This document shows positions 1 to 9,332 of a stretch of 51,566 nt of DNA, in pieces; position 1 is the stretch's first letter; each line of letters begins with the position of its first letter. Under the pieces are notes generated by a model, which had not been told where the DNA came from, searched no databases, and saw nothing but the letters and a program-made list of their open reading frames with translations. The translations under genes and the position numbers were made by a program. The DNA is taken from assembly GCA_026399195.1 (NCBI GenBank), contig JAPLRK010000026.1:31463-83028 (forward strand). The letters run 5' to 3'. The DNA comes from Legionellales bacterium (lineage in GTDB: Bacteria; Pseudomonadota; Gammaproteobacteria; Legionellales; Legionellaceae).

Positions 1-117
1 ATGGTTTGGTGGCCAGTGATGTCCGCTTTTGTGTTTATGTTCCTTCTCGTGTTAGCCAGTAACTTATTTGCAGATGCTGTCCGAGATGCATTCGATCCGC
101 ATCAGCAGAGCGTTTAG
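1..117 (+). CDS. C-terminal end of a DppC/OppC-like ABC transporter permease (partial)
   Basis: Only the last 38 codons lie in the window, so the ATG at base 1 need not be the start. The visible part is one hydrophobic membrane segment followed by NLFADAVRDAFDP. That ending is typical of the second inner-membrane permease of dipeptide/oligopeptide ABC importers, where a short 'L.D.LRD.LDPR' tail follows the last helix. The gene converges on pilD with an 8-base gap. The assignment rests on this short tail only. Confidence 0.55.
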   Translation: MVWWPVMSAFVFMFLLVLASNLFADAVRDAFDPHQQSV

Positions 118-124
118 AGCTTTG

Positions 125-997
125 TTACTTTAAATATCCCACGTACCAATCAAATATACTTGGTCCAAAAAAAAGTGACGTCAGGCCCGCAACGCACAAA
201 AATGGGCCGAAGGGGATAGGGGTATCTGTTGTTTTTTTTGTGGCTTTTAAATAAACAACTCCCGTCACAGCACCCAAGAGGGAAGAGATCAGGAGTATCA
301 AAGGCAATTGAGTCCAGCCAAACCAAGCGCCAAAGGCTGCAAATAGCTTAAAATCACCATGTCCCATGCCCACCTTTTTTCTGATCAGAAAAAACAGCTT
401 AATAAATAACCACAGAGCCACATAAGCGCCGACAGCACTCAGCACCGCATTAGGGAGTGAGGTGAAGAGGTGTTGTGTGTTTACAATTAATCCGAGCCAT
501 AATAAGGCGTATGTTAATTGATCGGGCAATAGTTGATGCGTCAGATCGATCATACTCAGGCAAATGAGAAGCCATATAAAGAGCAATATGAAGATCAAAG
601 ACACGTGAAAGCCAAAAAGATGTGCGGCACTGAGGGATAACACAAGCGTTAAGGCTTCAACAAAGGGGTATCTCAGGGGGATAGATTGATGACATTGTCT
701 ACAACGCCCACGAAGTAAACAATAGCTCAACAGAGGAATATTGTGCCAGAAGGGTATTTGTTTTTCACAAGCTGGGCAAAATGAACGGGGGTAAAATAGA
801 TTGATTTTGGAGGATTCTACTTCAGGAAGGAGCAATATCGTTCGACATTCAGAGGCCCATTCTGCCTGTAGCATCAGGGGCAATCGGTAGATGATGACAT
901 TGAGCAAACTACCCATAGCAAGACAGAAGAGTGCAAAAAAAACATAAAAAAACAGCGGGGATTGCTGCATCAGGAGATGTAAATCAGACCAGATCAT
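125..997 (-). CDS. pilD: Type IV prepilin peptidase / N-methyltransferase PilD
   Basis: PilD is a polytopic inner-membrane aspartic protease that cleaves the prepilin leader and methylates the new N-terminus. It usually serves type IV pili and type II secretion together. The N-terminal domain carries the zinc-type pairs CPAC (74-77) and CRQC (99-102). The catalytic aspartates are in MIDLTHQLLPD (D151) and in the GHGD motif (D215), among about seven membrane helices. The length of 290 residues is normal. An in-frame TTG lies one codon upstream, but the ATG at 997 overlaps the pilC stop (ATGA), which implies translational coupling, so I chose it. It is the last gene of pilB-pilC-pilD. Confidence 0.95.
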   Translation of the reverse strand: MIWSDLHLLMQQSPLFFYVFFALFCLAMGSLLNVIIYRLPLMLQAEWASECRTILLLPEVESSKINLFYPRSFCPACEKQIPFWHNIPLLSYCLLRGRCRQCHQSIPLRYPFVEALTLVLSLSAAHLFGFHVSLIFILLFIWLLICLSMIDLTHQLLPDQLTYALLWLGLIVNTQHLFTSLPNAVLSAVGAYVALWLFIKLFFLIRKKVGMGHGDFKLFAAFGAWFGWTQLPLILLISSLLGAVTGVVYLKATKKTTDTPIPFGPFLCVAGLTSLFFGPSIFDWYVGYLK

Positions 998-2217
998 CAA
1001 ACCACCGATCCCAGTTTAAATATGGGCAAGTACATGGCAACCACCAACCCCCCCACTAAGACTCCTAATATCGACATGATCATAGGTTCCAATAAGCTGC
1101 TGAGGGAGTCGACTGAGTTATCGACGGCCTCTTCATAAAAGTCAGCAACTTTACTCAACATTTGTTCTAATGTACCAGATTCCTCACCAATCGCTATCAT
1201 TTGAATGACCATATTTGGAAATAATTGTGTGGTGTCCATGGCAAGGTGCATTTGTTGTCCTGTGGAAATATCCTCCCTGATGCGAATGGTTGCCTCAGCA
1301 TAAAGGCTATTACCTGTAGCACCGGCGACAGCCGTTAATGCATCAACGAGCGGCAGGCCTGCTGCGAAGGTGATGGATAATGTGCGAGTAAATCTGGCGA
1401 TGGCTGCTTGTTTGATGATGGTTCCAATGATGGGCATCTTTAACAAGAGTCTATCTAATGCTTCTGAAAATTTGGTGGAGTGGTGAAGCGCATAAATGAA
1501 GCTATAAACCGCAAAAAAGGCTGATCCAAAAATGAGATACCAATAACTTTGGAATGCCTTGGATAATGAAACGACCATGCGAGTGAACGCCGGAAGATCA
1601 GCCCCAAATCCTTTGAATAAAGTTTCAAACTCTGGAACAACAAAGGTGAGTAATCCTGCGGTGACGATAAAAGCAATGACAATCACCGCTAAGGGATAAG
1701 TCATGGCTTTCTTAATCTTTTTTTTGATGGTCTCGATTTTTTCTTTATAGGACGCTACTTTTTCAAGCATAATGTCCAAAGAGCCTGACTTTTCTCCCGC
1801 ATCCACCAGGTTACAAAAAAGAGCATTAAAATAAACTGGGTATTTGTTTAAGGACTCTGCTAGGGTAGATCCTGATTCAACATCCTTTTTGATGTTTTCG
1901 ATGAGTTCCTTCATGCGTTCATTGGTTTGCCCTTTTGCAACGATATCAAACGATTGAATGATAGGGATCCCGGCTTGGATCATGGTTGCCATTTGACGAC
2001 TGAACACCGTGATGTCACCTTGTTTTATCGCTTTACTCTTGAAGTCAAACAGGGGCTTTCTTTTTTTAGAAATTTTTTTAATGGTCATCCCTTGCTTACG
2101 TAACTCAACTTTGGCAAGGTTGATGCTTCGTGACATGGTGACGCCTTTGGTGAGCTGTCCTGAACTATTGATAGCTTCCCATTGATAAGGGATCAGCTCG
2201 CTCGATTTTCTCTCCAT
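997..2217 (-). CDS. pilC: Type IV pilus inner-membrane platform protein PilC
   Basis: PilC is the inner-membrane platform of the type IV pilus machine and couples the cytoplasmic ATPase PilB to pilin assembly. The 406-residue protein has the family layout: a cytoplasmic start with YQWEAINSSGQLTKG, two repeated T2SF domains, and three membrane helices near residues 175-195, 225-245 and 380-400. The GEKSGSLDIMLEKVA element near 140 recurs as GEESGTLEQMLSKVA near 344, marking the internal duplication. A Shine-Dalgarno-like TAAGGA overlaps the pilB stop just before the ATG, so translation is probably coupled to pilB. Confidence 0.96.
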   Translation of the reverse strand: MERKSSELIPYQWEAINSSGQLTKGVTMSRSINLAKVELRKQGMTIKKISKKRKPLFDFKSKAIKQGDITVFSRQMATMIQAGIPIIQSFDIVAKGQTNERMKELIENIKKDVESGSTLAESLNKYPVYFNALFCNLVDAGEKSGSLDIMLEKVASYKEKIETIKKKIKKAMTYPLAVIVIAFIVTAGLLTFVVPEFETLFKGFGADLPAFTRMVVSLSKAFQSYWYLIFGSAFFAVYSFIYALHHSTKFSEALDRLLLKMPIIGTIIKQAAIARFTRTLSITFAAGLPLVDALTAVAGATGNSLYAEATIRIREDISTGQQMHLAMDTTQLFPNMVIQMIAIGEESGTLEQMLSKVADFYEEAVDNSVDSLSSLLEPMIMSILGVLVGGLVVAMYLPIFKLGSVV

Positions 2218-2222
2218 AATCC

Positions 2223-3944
2223 TTAGTCAACAGTTACCCGATTGACCTCCTCTATCGTCGTAAGACCTTCTTTCACTTTTTCAAGCCCATCTTGATACAC
2301 GGTATGCATCCCTTCCTTTTGTGCTTGCTTCAGGATATCTAGCGATGTCCCGCCTGACATGATCATTTGTCCTATTGTTTTTGACATGGGCAGCACTTCA
2401 AACACACCCATGCGGCCATGATAACCATTTGAGCATTGATTACAACCCGTGGCTTTATAGACCTTCATGGTTTTGGCAACGGACTCAGAAAATCCCAATT
2501 CAATCAGACTCTGAGGCGTAATGTCATCTCGAGGTAATTTACAGTTTTCACATAATCGTCTGATTAAGCGTTGAGCGATGATGAGGCTGACGGTACTAGC
2601 AATGTTAAACGAAGGAACACCCATGTTGATGAGTCGAGTCAAGGTTTCTGCAGCACTGTTGGTATGCAAGGTTGATAAAACCAAGTGACCTGTTTGAGAG
2701 GCAGTGACTGCAATTTCTGCAGTTTCTAAGTCGCGAATTTCACCGACCATGATGACATCGGGATCTTGTCTTAAAAAAGAGCGAAGCACACTAGAAAACG
2801 TCAATCCAGCTTTGACATTGATGTTGACCTGATTGATGCCTGGGACTTTGATTTCAACAGGATCTTCTGTGGTACATATGTTTCTATCGATGGTATTTAA
2901 GATGTTTAGCGCCGTGTAGAGTGTGACTGTTTTACCACTGCCTGTGGGTCCGGTGACGAGGATCATCCCTTGAGGGCGATCGATGGCTTTTAAAAAATGG
3001 CCTTTTTGCTCGGGATTAAATCCTAAGCCTTCAATCCCAATTTTGGTGGAGGATGGGTCTAACAAGCGCATGACCACTTTTTCACCAGCAATCGTCGGAC
3101 AGCTGCTCACCCGAAAATCAATGGCTCGCGTTCGAGAAAGCTTCATTTTAAAACGACCATCCTGAGGCAATCGTTTTTCAGATATGTCCAGATTGGACAT
3201 GATTTTAAGGCGAGCTGCAATTCGTCCTGCCAAATTGATGGGTGGATTTGCGACTTCAATCAGAAGCCCATCTTGACGATATCGGATTCGGAATTCACGC
3301 TCATAAGGTTCAAAGTGAATATCAGACGCTTTTCTTTTGACGGCATCGACCAAAATCCGATTAACAAATTTGACCACTGGGGCATCTTCATTAGATAAGC
3401 TTGAGATCTCTGTGTCTTTTTCTTCTTCCTCAGCACTAAACTCTAATCCTTCGATGTCCGGCGCCTCTTCAAAATAATCGGATAAGCCTTGATTCTCTTT
3501 TTGATGAAGCAATGTTTCCATGAGGACACTGAGTTTGTCTGTCTCTACGATCAACGGATTGGCATATAATCCTGTGTGAAATTGAATCTCTTTGAGAGAG
3601 GATTGTTTGGTCGGATCATCCGTGGCTAAGTAGAGCTGTGTGCTGCGATGAAACACAGGGACCACATTGTGACGACGAATGAGCTTTTCGTTGATGAGGG
3701 ATATCGGAATGATCTCTAAATCAATGGCATCCAAATCAAGCATTGGCAAGCCGAAACTTTTGGACACCGCCATGGCAATCGTGGTTGCTGGAATCAAGCT
3801 GTTAGTAACCAAATACTGCAGCAGCGTGACTTTGCTCGCTGAAGCAAGTTTTTGGTATTTAAGGGCCTTCTCTTTGTCCAAGAGTTTTTCTTGGACTAAC
3901 AACTGAGCCATTCCTTGGAGATAGTCTTCATGAGTCATGGGCAT
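2223..3944 (-). CDS. pilB: Type IV pilus extension ATPase PilB
   Basis: PilB is the hexameric cytoplasmic ATPase that powers pilus extension. An N-terminal MshEN-like domain (about 1-150) is followed by an acidic linker (about 158-180), an N2 domain, and the GspE-type ATPase. Visible motifs are Walker A GPTGSGKT (332-339), Asp box, Walker B DPDVIMVGEIRD and a His box STLHTNSAAET. A C-terminal tetracysteine zinc site is formed by CENC and CNQC. The 573-residue length is normal. The second in-frame ATG, two codons in, could also be the start. No strong Shine-Dalgarno precedes either. It is the first gene of the pil operon. Confidence 0.96.
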   Translation of the reverse strand: MPMTHEDYLQGMAQLLVQEKLLDKEKALKYQKLASASKVTLLQYLVTNSLIPATTIAMAVSKSFGLPMLDLDAIDLEIIPISLINEKLIRRHNVVPVFHRSTQLYLATDDPTKQSSLKEIQFHTGLYANPLIVETDKLSVLMETLLHQKENQGLSDYFEEAPDIEGLEFSAEEEEKDTEISSLSNEDAPVVKFVNRILVDAVKRKASDIHFEPYEREFRIRYRQDGLLIEVANPPINLAGRIAARLKIMSNLDISEKRLPQDGRFKMKLSRTRAIDFRVSSCPTIAGEKVVMRLLDPSSTKIGIEGLGFNPEQKGHFLKAIDRPQGMILVTGPTGSGKTVTLYTALNILNTIDRNICTTEDPVEIKVPGINQVNINVKAGLTFSSVLRSFLRQDPDVIMVGEIRDLETAEIAVTASQTGHLVLSTLHTNSAAETLTRLINMGVPSFNIASTVSLIIAQRLIRRLCENCKLPRDDITPQSLIELGFSESVAKTMKVYKATGCNQCSNGYHGRMGVFEVLPMSKTIGQMIMSGGTSLDILKQAQKEGMHTVYQDGLEKVKEGLTTIEEVNRVTVD

Positions 3945-4094
3945 AATGGCCAGATTTCTTCAAATCTACATAGCGTAACTATAGACAATAACTTGATGGG
4001 TTGCATTATCTCTTGTGAAATAAAGAAACTGTGTTGCTCCAAAACTGATGGGTGTGATACTTTTGGGAATGCATCACTGGTTGTGTGAACTACC

Positions 4095-4931
4095 TTGCAA
4101 ATAGATGAACAGGTTAATAAATATAGGGCATTGGATCATTGGTTTATGACCCCTCAAGGGCAGAGAGTGGCTCATGCCTTTGCTGCTGAGTTGCGCCCTG
4201 TGGCCGAGCAACTTCGCGGGAACACGGTATTACAACTGGGGGGATGTGGAGAAAATCTTTGGCTGAAGCGCCTTAAGTTTGGGGAACAGTGGATAGTGAA
4301 CCCATGTCCTCTTTTGAAAAAGACATCTGTACAGTCCTCTCTTCTAACACTTCCCATGGATAGAGACTCTGTAGATTGTGTGATAGCCCCGTTGACTTTA
4401 GAAGCTTTTAGCCGAGAAAAACATCCCATTGATGAGATCGATAGAGTACTAAAACCCATGGGCTATGCGATTTTTTTTGGAATTAATCCCTTTAGCTTTT
4501 GGGGGTTAGCCCTTCGATTACGTCGCATAGATTGCTTTGGTACAGCAAGAGTGAGTTTGTTCTCCTCTATGCACGTGAAGCATATGATGTTGTTGCGTGG
4601 ATATCGGTTGTGTGCTTTGACCAGCTTTTACTATATTCCACCCTTTTCTAGCGAGTATCTCATTCAAAAATTAGAATTTTTTAATGAGATGGGAAAAATG
4701 ATATGGCCATTTCCGGCTGGATTTTATTGTTTTATCGCACAAAAATATCAACATTGTGCCCCCTCTCTCACGAGAATGGCTCTGAAGGATGAACTTCTGT
4801 TGCAAGAAAAGGCTTCTTTACAACCTACCGCCCTTTCACATTTCTCTTCAACAGAGGTATACTCAAACCTCATGTTTGATGATCAAGAGATTGAGAATGT
4901 TGATGCCAGAAAGAATCAAAACCATTTATGA
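4095..4931 (+). CDS. SAM-dependent methyltransferase-like protein
   Basis: This protein of about 278 residues resembles class I SAM-dependent methyltransferases of the type 11 group. [11 protein letters not shown] (about 44-54) stands at the motif I position, an acidic [15 protein letters not shown] follows, and [17 protein letters not shown] is the usual post-motif segment ahead of strand 5. The substrate cannot be read from the sequence. The start is uncertain: the frame opens with a TTG at 4095 without a clear Shine-Dalgarno, and an ATG lies at 4146. The 3' end overlaps the start of the hypoxanthine phosphoribosyltransferase gene by 29 bases, so the two are probably co-transcribed. Confidence 0.8.
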   Translation: MQIDEQVNKYRALDHWFMTPQGQRVAHAFAAELRPVAEQLRGNTVLQLGGCGENLWLKRLKFGEQWIVNPCPLLKKTSVQSSLLTLPMDRDSVDCVIAPLTLEAFSREKHPIDEIDRVLKPMGYAIFFGINPFSFWGLALRLRRIDCFGTARVSLFSSMHVKHMMLLRGYRLCALTSFYYIPPFSSEYLIQKLEFFNEMGKMIWPFPAGFYCFIAQKYQHCAPSLTRMALKDELLLQEKASLQPTALSHFSSTEVYSNLMFDDQEIENVDARKNQNHL

Positions 4932-5463
4932 AAAATCGACCTGCCTATTCACAACCAAAGAAGTAGAGGCTGCGCTAGACCAAATGGCGATTCAAATTCA
5001 TCAGAAATTATCTGATAAAAACCCTATCATTTTGTGTGTCATGATAGGTGGTCTGATCCCCTTAGGCAATTTATTGCCTAGACTCGATTTTCCTTTAGAA
5101 GTGGATTACGTCCATGCCACACGTTATCGAGGGGCGATAAGTGGCGGTGAGGTTCATTGGAAAGTTCGGCCAAGCCTTCATCTTCAGGGTCGAACCGTAT
5201 TGATAGTTGATGACATTCTTGATGGTGGCGTGACGCTTGCGGCTATTAAAGCTGAGGTTAGTGCAATGGGCGCTGCTGAAGTTTACTGCGCAGTCCTTGT
5301 TGATAAGCATCATCAACGGGTTGAAAATGGGCTAGACCATGCTGATTTTGTAGGATTGGAAGTAGAAGACCATTATATTTTTGGTTATGGTATGGATTAT
5401 AAAGAATACTTACGAAATGCGCCGGGGATTTTCGTGGTTTCTGAGGATCATGAAAGCCTTTAG
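4903..5463 (+). CDS. Hypoxanthine-guanine phosphoribosyltransferase family protein
   Basis: The enzyme transfers phosphoribose from PRPP to hypoxanthine or guanine in purine salvage. The diagnostic PRPP loop is [16 protein letters not shown], and the N-terminal pyrophosphate-binding region is [16 protein letters not shown]. The C-terminal part VDKHHQR...DFVGLEV...DYKEYLRN matches the gammaproteobacterial branch often annotated as hypoxanthine-guanine phosphoribosyltransferase. The frame extends further upstream, but the ATG at 4903 ([10 protein letters not shown]) gives the family's usual length of 186 residues. It overlaps the preceding methyltransferase gene by 29 bases. Confidence 0.88.
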   Translation: MPERIKTIYEKSTCLFTTKEVEAALDQMAIQIHQKLSDKNPIILCVMIGGLIPLGNLLPRLDFPLEVDYVHATRYRGAISGGEVHWKVRPSLHLQGRTVLIVDDILDGGVTLAAIKAEVSAMGAAEVYCAVLVDKHHQRVENGLDHADFVGLEVEDHYIFGYGMDYKEYLRNAPGIFVVSEDHESL

Positions 5464-5538
5464 CCCGGTATTTGTGGTTATAAATTGCTCTATCACGTTA
5501 TTTTTGATAGTATCTGCCAAAATAACATATGACTTGTG

Positions 5539-6234
5539 ATGATGTCTCGATTGATTGTCCTGCTTTTACTCATCTTAAATACCTTCCAAGCCATGGCTAT
5601 GGCGCCAAAACTCAATTGGGAAAAAGCGGTTCTTCATGCCATTTCAAGATATGGATTACCCACGGAACCGTCGTTAGTCAAGTTGTTTGCTAAGGCAAAT
5701 GTCGCTTACCCTCCCAAAAATATTGCTATGTTGGCCTTCAAACAAGAGCGCCGCCTTGAACTTTGGGCTAAAAATGAGGCTGATGCTTGGCGATACATTC
5801 AGACCTACCCATTGACTGCCTTTAGTGGACGCCTTGGTCCTAAATTGAAAGAGCATGATCGGCAGATTCCTGAGGGAGTGTATCGTTTGATAACCCTTAA
5901 TCCTTTCAGTTCTATGCATTTATCGATGATGATCAATTATCCCAATAGTTTCGACCGATTACAGGCCAGTAAAGATGGGCGAAGCAAACTAGGAAATAAT
6001 ATTTTTTTACATGGTAAAACCTATTCTGTAGGATGTCTGGCCGTTGGAGATAAAGCCATCGATCAATTGTTTTTGCTGGTTTACCGGGTAGGGCTACAGC
6101 ATGTCCTGCTGATCATAGCACCCAATGATTTAAGGGCTGAGAAACCCGCAACTTCAGCATTTGCACAACCTAGATGGTTGCCCGAATTGTATCAACAGTT
6201 AACCTTCGCATTGAAACCGTTTCGAAAAGCTTAG
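5539..6234 (+). CDS. YafK-type L,D-transpeptidase (exported)
   Basis: An N-terminal signal peptide (LIVLLLLILNTFQAMAMA) is followed by a YkuD-fold domain of the YafK type. Family motifs are KQERRLELWAKN, the PEGVYRL segment, and the catalytic FLHGK..SVGCLAVGD with its His and nucleophilic Cys. Relatives either make 3-3 peptidoglycan cross-links or, like DpaA (YafK), cut lipoprotein from peptidoglycan; which applies here is unknown. Three adjacent start codons (GTG 5536, ATG 5539, ATG 5542) are possible. The gene converges on dedA/lssY across a large palindromic element. Two further L,D-transpeptidase genes are in this window. Confidence 0.85.
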   Translation: MMSRLIVLLLLILNTFQAMAMAPKLNWEKAVLHAISRYGLPTEPSLVKLFAKANVAYPPKNIAMLAFKQERRLELWAKNEADAWRYIQTYPLTAFSGRLGPKLKEHDRQIPEGVYRLITLNPFSSMHLSMMINYPNSFDRLQASKDGRSKLGNNIFLHGKTYSVGCLAVGDKAIDQLFLLVYRVGLQHVLLIIAPNDLRAEKPATSAFAQPRWLPELYQQLTFALKPFRKA

Positions 6235-6251
6235 GAACGGTATAGTAATAA

Positions 6252-6397
6252 CTTAGGATCGGGAGCGAAATAACTTCCAGTTTTTGCAGCAAATCTAAAT
6301 ATCATTTTGACGCGTTCGGATCGATTAAAAAGTACGATGTACAATGAGTACACCTTTACTTTTTAATCGATCCGAACGCGTCAAAATGATGTCCATA
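6252..6397. repeat. Composite palindromic element: family A left half plus a 34-bp inverted repeat
   Basis: A family A half (AGGATCGGGAGCGAAATAA, from 6255) has no right half nearby. It is followed by a perfect inverted repeat: left arm 6301-6334, right arm 6357-6390, 34 bases each, loop of 22 bases. The arms begin ATCATTTTGACGCG and contain CGGATCGATTAAAAAG. The outer part TCAAAATGATGTCCAT also occurs, inverted, in the loop of the family A element at 24857-24949, so the two elements share modules. It sits between two convergent genes and could act as a bidirectional terminator, although no long U tract follows the stem. Confidence 0.85.
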
Positions 6398-8431
6398 CTA
6401 CATGTCTGGATCTTTGATCATCAATAATATGGGAGATGAGGGCTCAGGATATTTTTCGATATAATGACGAACCAAGTTAATCTGGTTGAATTGAAAACTA
6501 GGTAATGCTTGTTTGATGGTGTGAAAGGCAGCGATGGGTTCATTAAGGGTGATTTTGGGGGTCAGAAAACCCATGTTTTTAGTTGGGTATATGGGGGTAA
6601 CGCTACCTATCCATATGGGTTGGTGATAATGATGTAGGTGATAGTTTGAGCGCCAAAGACGTAGTATTAATAAAACTTCTTTTGGATGATAAATCATCAC
6701 CAAACTAGGTTTTTGATTTTGGTAAAGTTGTGCCATGAGGGGGAGTCCTTCTGCAAATGGGTGACCACCTGCGCGCATCAAAAGTGAATAAAAGAAGGAA
6801 TCGGGTTGGTGTTTCCACCCATCTTTTTCTAGGGCTTTTTGCAATTTTTTGAGGGAACCAACATATTGAATGTTTAGGAATTCACGGCGTTTTCCAAATC
6901 GATTGCTGCTATAAATTGGGAGGAGTGGCTCTTGTTGATTCCACCAGTTGCCATTGCTGATGATATGTTGGGGCAAAGCCCTGGTGTGTGATTGTAGGGC
7001 TTTGTTAAAATAAAGAGCTGAGGTGATGATCCCAGCTATCAGCATGAAGGTGAGCGGAAGCAGGAAGGATGTGATCTCCTTTTCCGAGGGTTGTTCAAGG
7101 CGTCTGTAAAAGATCCAATGAGGCAATGACAAGCTCAAACCTATCAGATAGGATGCCAGCACACTGGTCAGCCAGTTATCTCCTAAGTAAATGGTAGCAA
7201 ACCCAGTCAAACATAGAACACTTAACAACGTCAGTTGCAGGCCCAGGCGAATGGCTGTTTTATGAAACGTATTTAAATAGAGCATGTGAAACGTCAAGAG
7301 TGCTGTTGCATAAGCTAGCCCTACATCAGGAAATAAAGTCTTGGCGTGGTGTAACACGTGGGCATAGGTTTGGGGGATCATGACGACATGACACAGGAAT
7401 AGGAGTACGCTGGCCGTCATCAAGACAAGGCTTAATTCATATCGGAAGGTGCGAAGGTCGCGGCAATGGTGGGTATAAATCAGTCGTGTTGCAAGCAATA
7501 GGGTGATGGGCCATGGACTGAGAATGAGGCTAAATACAATACAAACGGCAGCAATAGATGTTACCTGTATGCTCTGAAAAAAAAGATAAATTGGGCCATT
7601 AATGTTCGCAACCCAGTCCAGTTGTATGACCAGTGAGATGATTAGAATGGACAACAAACAACAGCTCCACCATAACAACATAAGTAGGGCTGTCGGATAG
7701 TGATTAACCTCATGAGGCGGCACCATTTTTTTCGCAAGGGCTCCCATTCTTGGATGACTTTGTAGAAAGGACCATGCCATGTGGAAGTTATCACGTGACC
7801 ATCGGTGGAGGTGTTTTAGCGTCCACTTGATGATCAACGTGCTGAGCCAAATGATGCCAAGTACGATAAGGATCAATGCAAACAGACGAGAGGCGCTTTC
7901 TGGAGATAACTCAGTACTGACTTGTCCTATGAAAAAGCCTGGGAGCACATACAAAAAGGACCATGCTATGCCTGAAAGGGTATTGGCACACAAAAAATGC
8001 CATTGATTCATGTGCATCATGCCCGCAATCACAGGAATAATGGAGCGCATGGGCCCTACAAATCGACCGATGAGAATGCTCGCTGAACCATGGCGAGTAA
8101 AGTAGTCTTTCCCGTAGGTTATCCAACTGGGGTAGTTTTTAAAGGGCCATGTATTGATCAAGCGATCACTAAAGGCATACCCGAGGGCATAGCTGCCACT
8201 GTCTCCGGCGATGGCTCCTAAGGATGCGGCGATTAACGTCAAATCGATTCGCATCACGCCTGAGCCTGCCAAAATACCAACGGCGGTCATTGTGATGGAT
8301 CCAGGAACTATACTGCCAATGATGGCAAGGGATTCAGCAAATGAAATGATGAACGTCATGAAGAGGGCCCAATGAGGATGGGCATATAGCCAAAAGCTGA
8401 GGGGTTGTATGTATTCACTGAATAAATGCAT
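6398..8431 (-). CDS. DedA family membrane protein fused to PAP2-like and LssY C-terminal domains
   Basis: The 677-residue membrane protein has three parts. Residues about 1-200 form a DedA/SNARE-associated (VTT) domain with the family signature E.....G...PG, then GDSGSYALGY and the RFVGPMRSIIPVIAG segment. About 240-440 is a six-helix region that aligns by layout with PAP2 phosphatases. The C-terminus (NRFGKRREFLNIQYVGS and on) resembles the LssY domain of Legionella. The PAP2-like part looks inactive: PSGH reads FPDVG, and SRxYLGxHxxSD reads ATIYLGDNWLTS. A GTG precedes the ATG chosen here. It follows lipB closely and is probably in that operon. Confidence 0.85.
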   Translation of the reverse strand: MHLFSEYIQPLSFWLYAHPHWALFMTFIISFAESLAIIGSIVPGSITMTAVGILAGSGVMRIDLTLIAASLGAIAGDSGSYALGYAFSDRLINTWPFKNYPSWITYGKDYFTRHGSASILIGRFVGPMRSIIPVIAGMMHMNQWHFLCANTLSGIAWSFLYVLPGFFIGQVSTELSPESASRLFALILIVLGIIWLSTLIIKWTLKHLHRWSRDNFHMAWSFLQSHPRMGALAKKMVPPHEVNHYPTALLMLLWWSCCLLSILIISLVIQLDWVANINGPIYLFFQSIQVTSIAAVCIVFSLILSPWPITLLLATRLIYTHHCRDLRTFRYELSLVLMTASVLLFLCHVVMIPQTYAHVLHHAKTLFPDVGLAYATALLTFHMLYLNTFHKTAIRLGLQLTLLSVLCLTGFATIYLGDNWLTSVLASYLIGLSLSLPHWIFYRRLEQPSEKEITSFLLPLTFMLIAGIITSALYFNKALQSHTRALPQHIISNGNWWNQQEPLLPIYSSNRFGKRREFLNIQYVGSLKKLQKALEKDGWKHQPDSFFYSLLMRAGGHPFAEGLPLMAQLYQNQKPSLVMIYHPKEVLLILRLWRSNYHLHHYHQPIWIGSVTPIYPTKNMGFLTPKITLNEPIAAFHTIKQALPSFQFNQINLVRHYIEKYPEPSSPILLMIKDPDM

Positions 8432-8442
8432 CACGTCTCAAT

Positions 8443-9063
8443 CTATGGGGTAGGGGAGAAAAGAGATAAACTTTCTAGTATCAATTGTTGGCTGACCTCA
8501 GCCAAAGAAATCTGTGAATCAAATGCTTTCATTTGTGTCATTTGTAACTTGGCATAGCCGCAGGGATTAATGTCGGAAAAAGGCCTTAAATCCATAGTAA
8601 CGTTTAAAGCGATGCCATGATAGGTCCGGCCATTTTTTACCCGCAATCCGATAGAAGCTATTTTTTGATCGTCAACATAGACCCCTGGCGCCCCTGTCAA
8701 AGTATGCGATGGGATCTTAAAATGGTGTAGTAACTTGATCAGTAACTGCTCGAGTTGGCAGACCAGAGAACGAACGCCCATGTGACGCCTTTGAATATCA
8801 ACAAGGATATACGCGACCAATTGTCCCGGCCCATGATATGTGATTTGACCCCCTCTGTCTGATTGAACTATGGGGATGTTATTGGTTTTTAGAACGTGTT
8901 CAGGTTTGCCCGCTTGACCTTGGGTGTAGACGGGGAAATGCTCTAAAAGCCATATTTCATCTAGGGTGTGAGCATCACGATTGGCTGTAAATAGTTTCAT
9001 GTCTTCCCACACAAGCTCGTAGGGTTGCATACCAAGCGCGTGGATTTTGATTAAAGGACCCAT
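8443..9063 (-). CDS. lipB: Octanoyltransferase LipB
   Basis: LipB moves octanoyl groups from acyl carrier protein to the lipoyl domains of 2-oxo acid dehydrogenases and GcvH, the first step of lipoate synthesis. The signature [20 protein letters not shown] is present, as are [16 protein letters not shown] (catalytic Lys) and NPCGY, which carries the Cys that forms the acyl intermediate. The length of 206 residues is typical. Its start overlaps the end of the ybeD-like gene by 13 bases, and the pairing ybeD-lipB is a common gammaproteobacterial order. Confidence 0.96.
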   Translation of the reverse strand: MGPLIKIHALGMQPYELVWEDMKLFTANRDAHTLDEIWLLEHFPVYTQGQAGKPEHVLKTNNIPIVQSDRGGQITYHGPGQLVAYILVDIQRRHMGVRSLVCQLEQLLIKLLHHFKIPSHTLTGAPGVYVDDQKIASIGLRVKNGRTYHGIALNVTMDLRPFSDINPCGYAKLQMTQMKAFDSQISLAEVSQQLILESLSLFSPTP

Positions 9064-9326
9064 TTCATATCAGGGTGTTTGGTCAGCTCAAGGTAGAGAG
9101 CATCAAGGGTTGATTGATCAAGGACATACAGCTTGATAGATAAGGCAAGAAAACGACCTTTTTGACTAGGTCTTTGGTGAATATGGGCCTCTTCTGTGTT
9201 TGGAAAATGTTTGCGCATAATTTCCAGGACTTCTCCCACAAGGACGTCACTTTGTTTCCCAATCATTTTGATATGAAAATCACATGGGAACTTTAACAAG
9301 CTTTCTTGGTTTGGCTTGTTATCCAT
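9051..9326 (-). CDS. YbeD/DUF493 family protein
   Basis: This 91-residue protein belongs to the DUF493 (YbeD) family, small ferredoxin-like folds of uncertain function. Family features are [11 protein letters not shown] near the start, [14 protein letters not shown] in the middle and HPDMKWVL at the end. It lies between dacA and lipB, the same order as in E. coli, with a 6-base gap from dacA and an overlap into lipB. That arrangement supports co-transcription. A role linked to lipoate metabolism is only suggested by position. Confidence 0.9.
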   Translation of the reverse strand: MDNKPNQESLLKFPCDFHIKMIGKQSDVLVGEVLEIMRKHFPNTEEAHIHQRPSQKGRFLALSIKLYVLDQSTLDALYLELTKHPDMKWVL

Positions 9327-9332
9327 AAAATC

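Noticed and set aside
4172-4459. Minus-strand 95-codon frame in the methyltransferase gene
   Set aside because: It is a mirror of the plus-strand coding sequence, Ser-rich and without start signals.
6301-6390. Classical Rho-independent terminator
   Set aside because: The stem is far longer than usual and no run of T follows either arm. It is better described as a mobile or structural palindrome, though it may still stop transcription.
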